A stretch of DNA of 59,590 nucleotides. Origin: Nodosilinea sp. LEGE 06152 (GTDB lineage: Bacteria; Cyanobacteriota; Cyanobacteriia; Phormidesmidales; Phormidesmidaceae). Location: positions 27,737-87,326 of the forward strand of contig NZ_JADEWR010000005.1 in the NCBI RefSeq assembly GCF_015207525.1, read 5' to 3'. Position numbers and translations under genes: made by a program. Shown here piece by piece: positions 52,603 through 59,590 of the stretch (its first letter is position 1; each line of letters opens with the position of its first letter). The notes beneath the pieces were generated by a model. The model was not told where the DNA came from. It was given only the letters and a program-made list of their open reading frames with translations, and searched no databases.

Positions 52603-53322
52603 ATGGTTTACAAGATAGCCGTTAGTGGACGTAAGGGCGGAGTTGGAAAAACAACGGTTGCCTGTGGCTTAGCATCTGTGTTCGCAAGCCAAGGCCAGCG
52701 GGTACTGATCGTTGATCTGGATCCCCAGTCCAACACCGCCTATGTATTAGGAACTGACCCCACAGCTGCAGGAACTGCTCAATTGTTGCTAGGTCAGCCG
52801 TCTATCCCAATCAAAGCATTGGAAAATTTGCATGTGCTCCCGGGTGGCCCAGATTTAACCAGTTACGGCGTTCAGTCTTCAGATCCTGAAGACCTCGCAG
52901 ATGTGGTTGAATCCCTCGACTACGACGTGATTCTCTTTGATTGTCCCCCCGGAGTTGAGTATCTGGAACGACTGGGATTGGTAGCTGCCGACATAGCTCT
53001 GGTCTGTACTAATGCTCATCCCTTGGCCGTAATGGGGGCGGGTCGAGTCATTAATGAGCTCAATGCGCGTCAACAAAAAGGTCGGCGGGGGGCCAGACGT
53101 TACGCCTTAGTGCTTAGCATGATTGATTTGCGGCGTTCTATGGATCAGGCACTTGATGCCCAACTGGTGTCGGCCTATCCCCATACAAAGCGTCTGGTTG
53201 TTCGGCAAGACACGACGTTAGCCTGGGCCAGCGCAGAACGGGTGCCGGTGATGGAGTATGACCCAAAGTGCAAGGGCGCAGAAGATCTACAAAAAATTGC
53301 GGAGTGGGTGAAGGATGCCTAG
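52603..53322 (+). CDS. parA: ParA-family partition ATPase
   Basis: 239 aa. Deviant Walker A KGGVGKTTVACGLA with the signature Lys, LIVDLDPQSNTAYVLG (Walker A'), and ILFDCPPG (Walker B). It overlaps parB by 8 bp. Moves the element's DNA together with ParB and a centromere; no standard parS is recognised. Its presence is the strongest sign that this segment was a replicon. Confidence 0.94.
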   Translation: MVYKIAVSGRKGGVGKTTVACGLASVFASQGQRVLIVDLDPQSNTAYVLGTDPTAAGTAQLLLGQPSIPIKALENLHVLPGGPDLTSYGVQSSDPEDLADVVESLDYDVILFDCPPGVEYLERLGLVAADIALVCTNAHPLAVMGAGRVINELNARQQKGRRGARRYALVLSMIDLRRSMDQALDAQLVSAYPHTKRLVVRQDTTLAWASAERVPVMEYDPKCKGAEDLQKIAEWVKDA

Positions 53323-54118
53323 GAAACGGGGAAATGCGACTGATGTCTTTAGCAGCGCTGTTGATACTGCGGAAGCTATTCACCACCGGGACCAGGTGGC
53401 AGAGGCGAAAGCCCAGGAAGATCGTGGTCGTCGTTCGCTACTAAACTTAAAGCAAATCCGTAAACGGGAAACAGACACTCGGCCATTACGACCTAATCAT
53501 GTTGAAGAGTTGGCTGAGTCTATTTCTGCACTTGGCTTGATTGAGCCGCTAGTTCTTGATAGCCAAGACGTTCTGCTCGCCGGTGCCCACCGTTTAGCGG
53601 CAGTTGCATATCTCAAAGAACATAAGCCTCAACAATTTGCCGAGCACTTTGCTGATGACTTGGTGCCTGTTCGAATTATGCCCTTTGACGCAGGAGCTGA
53701 ACCGGAGAAAGCGCTGCAGGTTGAATTGGCCGAAAACGAAAAGCGGGTTAACTACTCCCGTGACCAGATCGAGAAACTAGCGTCCCGTTTACGAGAGCTA
53801 AATTATAAGGAGACTCGTGGTCGTCCTAAAAAGGGAGAGAAGGCGCTTGGTCCCGCTCTGGCCGTAGCTATTGGAGTCTCTACTCGTTATGTACGCAGAG
53901 TGCTTGGAGAAGAAAAAAAGGAACTCTCCCAGAAAAATAGGAACTCAGTTCCTATTTTTCGAAGACGCCAGCTTCTCAAGAAGCTGGAAAACACTTTAGA
54001 GGAGCTCAGCACTCTTAAACAGGTCAGTAAGGAGCATGAGGCTAATCAAGCATTGGACGCATTGGTACCAGAACTCTTGAAACAGGTTCGCAGCAGTTTT
54101 GATGAACTCGAATCTTAG
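53315..54118 (+). CDS. parB: ParB-family partition protein
   Basis: 267 aa. ParB/Srx domain TRPLRPNHVEELAESISALGLIEPLVLDSQDVLLAGAHRLAAVAYL near 50-110, then VELAENEKRVNYSRDQIEKLASRL and an HTH (GPALAVAIGVSTRYVRRVLGEE), and a basic coiled tail. Binds the centromere site and activates ParA. Followed by the long palindrome at 54175. Confidence 0.9.
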   Translation: MPRKRGNATDVFSSAVDTAEAIHHRDQVAEAKAQEDRGRRSLLNLKQIRKRETDTRPLRPNHVEELAESISALGLIEPLVLDSQDVLLAGAHRLAAVAYLKEHKPQQFAEHFADDLVPVRIMPFDAGAEPEKALQVELAENEKRVNYSRDQIEKLASRLRELNYKETRGRPKKGEKALGPALAVAIGVSTRYVRRVLGEEKKELSQKNRNSVPIFRRRQLLKKLENTLEELSTLKQVSKEHEANQALDALVPELLKQVRSSFDELES

Positions 54119-54174
54119 ATGCTTAGTTGTGGTGACCAAAAAGTCGAGGCTACATTCCTAAATGCCGTGAAACC

Positions 54175-54227
54175 AATCGTGTAAAGCATAAGGTGTCCGA
54201 AATAGACACCTTATGCTTTACACGATT
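54175..54227. other. 23-bp perfect-arm palindrome just after parB
   Basis: Arms 54175-54197 and 54205-54227 are exact complements (left arm starts AATCGTGTAAAGC, right arm ends GCTTTACACGATT), with a 7-base loop CGAAATA. It lies 57 bp after the ParB stop. There is only a short T run after it. Candidate terminator, centromere (parS) or replication/recombination site. Confidence 0.85.
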
Positions 54228-54415
54228 TTGGGTAATTGAGTTTGTATGTATGGATTGGATAGCTGCGCGCGCAGGCAACCATACCGCTGCCGAAGAAAGA
54301 CTGAAGTGCCTGACCTATGGAGGGTATGACCAGCTCGCTCCTGGTAATTAGCAATTCAGCTCCAGAAATGCGTGTATAGCTCATGAGAACTCAACGGGGG
54401 CAAATCGCAGCTTCG

Positions 54416-55096
54416 CTACTTTACTTTAAGGCCATCTACTTGGGGCCAAAAGCCGCTGGCATAGAGCGCCGCCTGGGTGCGATCGCGCAGCTGCAGCTGG
54501 CTCAGAATGCTAGTAACGTGGTTGCGCACGGTGCGCTCAGAAATATACAGAGCCGCAGCAATTTCGCGATTGCTAAGGCCGTTGCTAATCAGCTTTAGCA
54601 CCTCCTGCTCACGGGGCGACAGCCCCGCCAGCTCAGGAGGAATTAGCGCTGCGGGCAGTTCGGCGGGGGCCGCAGGGAACTGGGTTTTTTCAAACAGCCC
54701 TGGCCCCATGTGGGTGTAGCCCTGGTGCACGGCGCGAATCGCGATCGCCAGCTGCTCTACCGGGGTCTGCTTCAGCAAGTAGCCCTTGGCCCCGTAGCGC
54801 ATGGCCTGCTGCACATATTCGTCGTCGTCAAAGGTCGTGAGCACCAAAATCTTCACCCCCGGAAAGTCATCGCAGATCTGACGAGTGGCGGCGACGCCAT
54901 CCACCTGGGGCATGCGCACATCCATTAGCACCACGTCGGGTTGGCGGGGGGTGGCGTAGAGGGCCGCGACCTGATCGACGGCCTGCTGACCGTTTTCGGC
55001 CATGCCGACCACGGTGAGGTCGGGTTGAGCCTCTAGGAGGTTGGTCAAGCCCTGGCGGATGATGGTTTGGTCGTCGACGAGGAGGAGTCGGATCAT
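54416..55096 (-). CDS. NarL/FixJ-family response regulator
   Basis: 226 aa. Receiver: LLLVDDQTIIRQGLTNLL, phospho-Asp in VVLMDVRMPQVDG, Lys in GAKGYLLKQTP. LuxR HTH: LSPREQEVLKLISNGLSNREIAAALYISERTVRNHVTSILSQL. Partner of the kinase gene 58 bp upstream on the same strand. Confidence 0.94.
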   Translation of the reverse strand: MIRLLLVDDQTIIRQGLTNLLEAQPDLTVVGMAENGQQAVDQVAALYATPRQPDVVLMDVRMPQVDGVAATRQICDDFPGVKILVLTTFDDDEYVQQAMRYGAKGYLLKQTPVEQLAIAIRAVHQGYTHMGPGLFEKTQFPAAPAELPAALIPPELAGLSPREQEVLKLISNGLSNREIAAALYISERTVRNHVTSILSQLQLRDRTQAALYASGFWPQVDGLKVK

Positions 55097-55154
55097 GGGG
55101 TGAGGGGGTTGAGGGAGTAGATGGGTGGCTGCACTGGACTCCTAGGCGGAATGC

Positions 55155-56450
55155 TTAGGCGGGATGATCGATCGCCGCAGGCAGCGGCAGAATTACGCTG
55201 ATGCGGCAGCCTGCACCGGGGGCACTCCAGATTTGGCAGGTGCCGCCCAGGGCGATCGCCCGTTCGTGCATACCTCGCAGGCCAAAGCCCGTGGTGTTTT
55301 TGCTGGGGTCAAAGCCCTGGCCATTGTCGAGCACCTGGAGGTAGACGCGGCTGGCGTTGGCCCTCAGCTTGACCTGCATAGCGGTGGCCTGGCTGTGCTT
55401 CGCAGCGTTAGTGATCGCCTCTTGAACAATCCGAAATAGGGCCAGCTTGATGTCGTCGGGCAGCGGCTCGGGCAGCTCGACCGAGCAGTCGGTTCCCATG
55501 CCCGCCGATTGGCACAATTCCTCCACTAAAAGGGGCACTGCCGTGGTCAGCGATTGGCCCTGCAAGGGGCTGTTGCGCAGGGCCGAAACCGACTTCGACA
55601 CATCCCGCAGCGCCTGGTAGGCTGAGTCTTTGGCCGTGGTGAGGTAGCCTCTGGCCAGATCGGCCTGGGCTGGCAGATACAGCAGGGCATTCTCTAGCAG
55701 AATGGTTTGGGCCGTGAGGGCGTGACCCAGGGAATCGTGAATTTCGCGGGCAATCCGGTTGCGCTCCTGGAGGGTGGCCTGGTTTTCAACCCGCGTGGCG
55801 TAGGCGCGCAGCTGCTCGTGGGCGATCGCTAGCTCCTGCTGGCTTTGGTAAACCGATAGCAGCGCGTTGACCAGCAGCGACACAAACACCAGCACCAGGC
55901 CAAACACAATCATGGCGTTGGTTTGAAAGATGTGGAGATGCAACTGCTGCGGGGGTGGAATAATGCGTTGCCTGATGTCTTCGTGCAGAGACGTGCCGGT
56001 GTAGATAATGGCGATCGTCCCGTGTAGCCCAAAAATAATGCCCACCACCCCGACCTGCCCCCACCGTCTAAAGCGCTGGCAGCTGCGCACCACCACGACC
56101 AATCCCAGCAGCGGCAAAATGCGCATCATGGCAGGAATATGGCTAGTGGTCATCGCCGGCAGCAGCAGCAAACCCAGCTCTATAGCGGTGTAGAACAGTT
56201 TTTGGGGTCGTTGCGGCGGTCGCCATAGCCCCATCAGGCCCAGCAGGGCAATGGTCAACACCTCTAACCAGGCTACCCCGGTTTCAAAGTCCACTACAAA
56301 GGAGGGCAGGGTTAAGCAGACGGCAATACCGAGCAGCACCCACTCGACGTAGAGCAGCTGTCGGAGCGGCGAGGGGTGGCTCAGGTCAGCCCCAGGCAAT
56401 TCCCTCGGGGAGGCGGGCTTTGGCCCTCGTAGAAACGCAGATTTCACCAC
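55155..56450 (-). CDS. Membrane sensor histidine kinase (HisKA_3 type)
   Basis: 431 aa. Five or six membrane helices in the first half (LLGIAVCLTLPSFVV, VLTIALLGLMGLW, RILPLLGLVVVVRS, VGVVGIIFGLHGTIAIIY, AMIVFGLVLVFVSLLVNALLSVY), then a short coiled coil and HisKA_3 with the phospho-His in EIHDSLGHALTAQ. HATPase with EAITNAAKHSQA, DNGQGFD and FGLRGMHERA. Phosphorylates the NarL-type regulator encoded next to it. The signal is probably membrane- or envelope-derived. Confidence 0.94.
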   Translation of the reverse strand: MVKSAFLRGPKPASPRELPGADLSHPSPLRQLLYVEWVLLGIAVCLTLPSFVVDFETGVAWLEVLTIALLGLMGLWRPPQRPQKLFYTAIELGLLLLPAMTTSHIPAMMRILPLLGLVVVVRSCQRFRRWGQVGVVGIIFGLHGTIAIIYTGTSLHEDIRQRIIPPPQQLHLHIFQTNAMIVFGLVLVFVSLLVNALLSVYQSQQELAIAHEQLRAYATRVENQATLQERNRIAREIHDSLGHALTAQTILLENALLYLPAQADLARGYLTTAKDSAYQALRDVSKSVSALRNSPLQGQSLTTAVPLLVEELCQSAGMGTDCSVELPEPLPDDIKLALFRIVQEAITNAAKHSQATAMQVKLRANASRVYLQVLDNGQGFDPSKNTTGFGLRGMHERAIALGGTCQIWSAPGAGCRISVILPLPAAIDHPA

Positions 56451-56735
56451 AGTGGCGTCCGAAAATTAACGTCCAAACAGGCTTGGCTGCTTCAACTGTA
56501 CAGGCCACCAATCGGCCGTGACTAGAGGCTGACATCCCATTGCGGCCCGGCTCCAGTAGGACAAACCTCCTAGCTCCAGGGCACCCTCACAGCGACATTT
56601 GCCCTAGCCGGTTTGGGAGCTTTGCTTCAGGTGCAGACGGGGGGCATCTCCCTAGGATGGGGCTACCCGAAAGCGAAAGCGCCTAGGGGGTTGGTTGTGT
56701 GTTCCACGGTTGCGTTGCTATGGAGAAATCAAACT

Positions 56736-57194
56736 ATGCCTAATGTGTTAGCCCTTCGCACTGCCGGGCGATTGTTGCTTGGTCTCAGTGCCGCAGTGCT
56801 GCTGGGGGGCGGCCTGGCGATCGCCCAAATGGTGCCCAATGCCAGCCCTAGGGCGGGGGTGAGTTCTAGCGCTGGCTCCCAGGCTATGCGCAACCTCAAC
56901 CTCAGTCGTGACCAAGTTCAGCAGTTGCAGTCGGTGATGGAAGACTACAAAAGCTCGTTCGAAGCGGTGTTAACCGAGGAGCAGCTGGCGAAGCTGGAGG
57001 AACTGCGGGCCGATCAGACGGGTCAGTCTGATGCGGGCAATGCCCAGGAATGGCTGGCTCAGCTCGACTTGAGCGACAGCCAGGAAGCTCAGCTATCTAC
57101 GCTAAGTGAGGTGATGATGGCCAAATTTGAGACCATCTTTACCGCCGAACAGCTGGAGCAGCTCCAGTCTATCGGGCTGGTTGACCGCCTCTAG
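56736..57194 (+). CDS. Spy/CpxP-like periplasmic protein
   Basis: 152 aa from the ATG at 56736, which directly precedes a signal peptide (RLLLGLSAAVLLGGGLAIAQ); the longer upstream frame is not needed. Helical, with LSRDQVQQLQSVMEDYKSSFEAVLTEEQLAKLEEL and a second copy of the same design (LDLSDSQEAQLSTLSEVMMAKFETIFTAEQLEQLQ), the LTxxQ-type pattern of envelope stress chaperones. Just upstream of the MacA-like genes. Confidence 0.78.
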   Translation: MPNVLALRTAGRLLLGLSAAVLLGGGLAIAQMVPNASPRAGVSSSAGSQAMRNLNLSRDQVQQLQSVMEDYKSSFEAVLTEEQLAKLEELRADQTGQSDAGNAQEWLAQLDLSDSQEAQLSTLSEVMMAKFETIFTAEQLEQLQSIGLVDRL

Positions 57195-57323
57195 GCAGCG
57201 TTTCCATCGGCCTTTGGGTGCATCGACTACTTTCCACTCCCTAAACATCACTCCCGGCTTCTCTTGGCCTCAGCTTCGGGGCTAAGAGAAGCTTTCCCAA
57301 CGACGATTGTAGATAGAGAACCT

Positions 57324-58700
57324 ATGGCAGAGCCTTTTTTGACAGCTCCGGTTGCGGAGGAGTCATCGCCTGATCCTGATCTCGGCGAGTCGGTAGCGAA
57401 GCCAAAGCGCCGACCCCTGTGGGTCTGGCTGCTGGCGCTGCTGGGATTGCTGGGTCTAGTCGCGATAATTGGGCCACGGGTGGGATTGTTGCCATCCCCA
57501 GGCCGTGAAGCTAGCAGCAATCTCGACGCCGTGACCCAGCCGGTCGAAACCGCTGAACTGACGGTGCGGGTGAGCGGGCGGGGCAGCGTGGTGGCGGTGA
57601 CTACGGTAAATCTGAGCCCCAAAACCGCCGGCCGATTGGAAGCGCTCTATGTCGATCAGGGGGCCGTGGTGGCGGCGGGGCAGGTGCTAGCCCGCATGGA
57701 GGTGGGCACGCTGGAGGCCGAGCTGGCCCAGCGCCGCGCCCAGCTGGCCCAGGCTGAGGCTGAGTACGATCGCACGGTGGCGGGCAATCGGCCCGAGGCG
57801 ATTCGTCGGGCTGAGTCACAGGTGGCCTCGGCGCAGGCGCAGGTGGCGTTGGCGACCAGTCAGCGCGATCGCTTTCGGGATCTGGCGGCCCAGGGGGCGA
57901 TTTCTCAAAACGAGTTAGATCAGTACGAAACTGAGGCCCGCAATGCGGCAGCGAGCCTGAACGAGGCCCAGCAGCAGCTGGCTGAAACCGCTAGCGGCTC
58001 TCGTCCTGAAGAGATTGCGGCGGCGGCGGCGGCGGTGGCGGCGGCCAAAGCCCAGGTCGACATTGTTCAAACCCAGCTGGGCGAGGCGACGATTCGGGCT
58101 CCGTTTGACGGGGTGGTGACGCAGACCTATGCGACGGTGGGGGCGATCGTGACGCCGACGACCAGCGCATCGGCGACGGCTTCGGCGACCTCTAGCTCAA
58201 TTTTGGCCCTGTCTGCGGGGCTGGAGGTGGAGGTGGAGGTGGCGGAGGCGAGCATTGGCCAGGTGGCGGTGGGGCAAACGGTTGAGATTGTGGCCGATGC
58301 TTTTCCGCAGGAGACGTTTCAGGGCCGGGTGAAGCGGATTGCGCCGGAGGCACTGGTTGAAAACAATGTGACGGTGTTTCAGGTGACGGTGGAGCTGCAG
58401 ACGGGGCAGAATCGGCTGCGATCGGGGATGACGGTGGCGGCGACGTTTGTGGGTGAGACGGTGGCGGCGGCGCTGCTGGTGCCGACGGTGGCGATCGCGA
58501 CTGAGAATGGCCAGCTGGGGGTGCGGGTGGCGGATGCCGCTGGCAAGCCGGTGTTTCGGCCGGTGACGGTGGGGCTGACGCAGGGGGGGAAGACGCAGAT
58601 TTTGACGGGGGTGGAGGGGGGCGATCGCGTTTTTTTGGATATGCCGATGGAGGAGGGGGGAGGATCGCCGTTTAGTCCGCCGTCGCCGCCGCCGGGTTGA
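57324..58700 (+). CDS. Periplasmic adaptor (membrane fusion protein) of a MacAB-type efflux system
   Basis: 458 aa from the ATG at 57324. One N-terminal membrane helix (WLLALLGLLGLVAIIGP), biotinyl-lipoyl halves (LSPKTAGRLEALYVDQGAVVAAGQVLARME and ATIRAPFDGVVTQTYATVGAIV), a long coiled-coil hairpin (AQRRAQLAQAEAEYDRTV through EARNAAASLNEAQQQLAE), and a beta-barrel with an extended C-terminus (GQTVEIVADAFPQETFQGRVKRI). Joins an inner-membrane pump, here the MacB-like protein, to an outer-membrane channel. The poly-Ala stretch near residue 235 is unusual. Confidence 0.92.
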   Translation: MAEPFLTAPVAEESSPDPDLGESVAKPKRRPLWVWLLALLGLLGLVAIIGPRVGLLPSPGREASSNLDAVTQPVETAELTVRVSGRGSVVAVTTVNLSPKTAGRLEALYVDQGAVVAAGQVLARMEVGTLEAELAQRRAQLAQAEAEYDRTVAGNRPEAIRRAESQVASAQAQVALATSQRDRFRDLAAQGAISQNELDQYETEARNAAASLNEAQQQLAETASGSRPEEIAAAAAAVAAAKAQVDIVQTQLGEATIRAPFDGVVTQTYATVGAIVTPTTSASATASATSSSILALSAGLEVEVEVAEASIGQVAVGQTVEIVADAFPQETFQGRVKRIAPEALVENNVTVFQVTVELQTGQNRLRSGMTVAATFVGETVAAALLVPTVAIATENGQLGVRVADAAGKPVFRPVTVGLTQGGKTQILTGVEGGDRVFLDMPMEEGGGSPFSPPSPPPG

Positions 58701-58860
58701 GGCGGCGCACAATTTTGCTCAAAAGCCAGAACTGCTGCTGGGGCCATTTCGCAGGCCCCAGACCCCCGTCGAGAAAGGCGTTCCGCCGCCCTTCACCCCA
58801 CGGAAAGGATGGACTGATCATCGGTTTAAACTCCTGTTCTGCAAATGGGCTTGTGAGCAA

Positions 58861-59020
58861 CTGCAACTAACCTCCCTCACCCGCCTCATCTTTCTAACCT
58901 TCCCCACCCCCCTCTCCCTCCCACCCGCCTACCCCTTCACCCATCCACCCTCCCACCCTCCCACCCATCCACCCATCCACCCTCCCACCCGCCCACTCAT
59001 CCACCCATCTACCCATCCCC
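58861..59020. repeat. Low-complexity CCCACCC(ATCCA) tract between macA- and macB-like genes
   Basis: Repeated CCCACCC and CATCCACC on the plus strand with no T-rich or coding features. Together with 58701-58860 it separates the adaptor from the permease by 324 bp, wide for an operon. Possible slippage-prone spacer. Confidence 0.8.
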
Positions 59021-59024
59021 CCCT

Positions 59025-59590
59025 ATGTCTCTCAATCTTCTCGAAAACGCGACGATGGCGATCAAGACCCTGAACGCTAACCGGATGCGGAGTGGCTTGA
59101 CGATGCTGGGGATTGTGATTGGCAATGCGTCGGTAATTGCGATGGTGGCGGTGGGGCAGGGGGCGCAGAGTTTTGTGACGCGGCAGTTTGAGGCGTTGGG
59201 AACGAATGTGTTGTTCGTGACCCCGGGGGATGCGCAGCGGGGGCCGCAGGCGGGGGTAGCGCGGGCCGATACGCTGACGCTGGCGGATGCGGAGGCGATC
59301 GCTACCGAAGTCTTGGCGATTCGGGCGGTGTCGCCGGAGAAGAGTGAGCGGCTGCGGGTGACCCAGGGTGCGGCTGAGACCCAGGCCAATGTGATTGGCA
59401 CTACGGCAGACTATCCGGTGGTGCGGAATGTGACGGTGGACCGGGGGCGATTTTTGCACCCGGTAGATGCCCAGGGGGGGCTAACGGTGGCGGTGCTGGG
59501 CAGCGAGGCAGCGAAGATTTTGTTTGGCAGTCAAGACCCGCTCAACCAACGGATTCGCATTGATGGGGTGGGCTTTACGGTGGTGGGGGT
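59025..59590 (+). CDS. MacB-type ABC transporter permease, 3' end outside window
   Basis: At least 188 aa. Starts MSLNLLENATMAIKTLNANRMRSGLTMLGIVIGNASVIAMVAVGQGA, the first membrane helix of MacB-like permeases, then the periplasmic domain (LGTNVLFVTPGDAQRG, TLADAEAIATEVLAIRAVSPE, VIGTTADYPVVRNVTVDRGRFL). It starts with the membrane part, so the ATPase domain must be a separate gene, unlike E. coli MacB. Works with the adaptor gene upstream. Truncated by the window edge. Confidence 0.9.
   Translation, partial: MSLNLLENATMAIKTLNANRMRSGLTMLGIVIGNASVIAMVAVGQGAQSFVTRQFEALGTNVLFVTPGDAQRGPQAGVARADTLTLADAEAIATEVLAIRAVSPEKSERLRVTQGAAETQANVIGTTADYPVVRNVTVDRGRFLHPVDAQGGLTVAVLGSEAAKILFGSQDPLNQRIRIDGVGFTVVG

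Noticed and set aside
56613..56735. Upstream start for the Spy-like protein
   Set aside because: It would bury a clear signal peptide 41 residues inside the protein.
1..59590. tRNA, rRNA or riboswitch genes
   Set aside because: None recognised by eye in the intergenic stretches; tRNAscan or Rfam search would be needed to exclude them fully.

Overview
The window looks like chromosome of a filamentous, moderately GC-rich cyanobacterium, probably of the Leptolyngbya/Nodosilinea kind. This is inferred from many GCGATCGC (HIP1) octamers, a carotenoid cleavage oxygenase, an SLH-domain protein with a beta-propeller, DUF456 and hybrid-kinase genes, and cyanobacterial plasmid-type genes. No species can be named from sequence alone.

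Layout. 1-3.6 kb: an amidase (start outside the window) and a secreted TAP-like hydrolase. 3.8-5.8 kb: a small tyrosine recombinase with an IS1-family element inserted just upstream of its ribosome binding site. 5.8-7.2 kb: carotenoid oxygenase. 8.8-10 kb: a single GNAT integron-type cassette inside a repeat. 10-15.5 kb: a block of detoxification/redox-like genes (alpha/beta hydrolase, SDR, cupin, FAD oxidoreductase, broken SDR copy) beside an AraC regulator. 15.6-21.7 kb: a hypothetical protein, a spore-photolyase-like radical SAM protein, a 2H phosphoesterase and a large hybrid histidine kinase. 21.8-24 kb: a graveyard of plasmid, IS and recombinase relics. 24.4-28.1 kb: an AT-rich island with a divergent tyrosine recombinase, its coupled partner, a phage portal remnant and several repeat arrays. 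28.7-33.4 kb: P-loop kinase, SLH/propeller protein, M48 protease, DUF456 protein.

33.6-39.9 kb is the most striking part. It holds two tandem copies of a repeat unit (leader and tail) that also occurs at 9-10 kb. The leader ends and the tail starts at the same G|TT recombination point, and between them sit integron-type gene cassettes ending in attC sites. Two units carry the same GNAT cassette; the third carries four cassettes: AraC regulator plus SnoaL-like protein, an Mph(B)-like macrolide phosphotransferase, a cytidine/blasticidin deaminase, and AraC regulator plus VOC protein. No integron integrase is present in the window.

39.9-42.8 kb: TetR regulator with clear operators, a DUF5367 protein, a small-multidrug-export-family protein and a cytochrome P450. 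43-54.2 kb: an integrated plasmid or conjugative-type element with two divergent arms. The leftward arm has an HTH protein, membrane proteins, a membrane-anchored ATPase, a fused M23 peptidase/GH24 lysozyme and an SH3 lipoprotein. The rightward arm has an RHH protein, a coiled-coil protein, a primase-like replication gene interrupted by one in-frame stop, a DUF1016 nuclease and ParA/ParB. 54.4-59.6 kb: a NarL-type two-component system, a Spy-like periplasmic protein and a MacA/MacB-type export system cut by the window edge.
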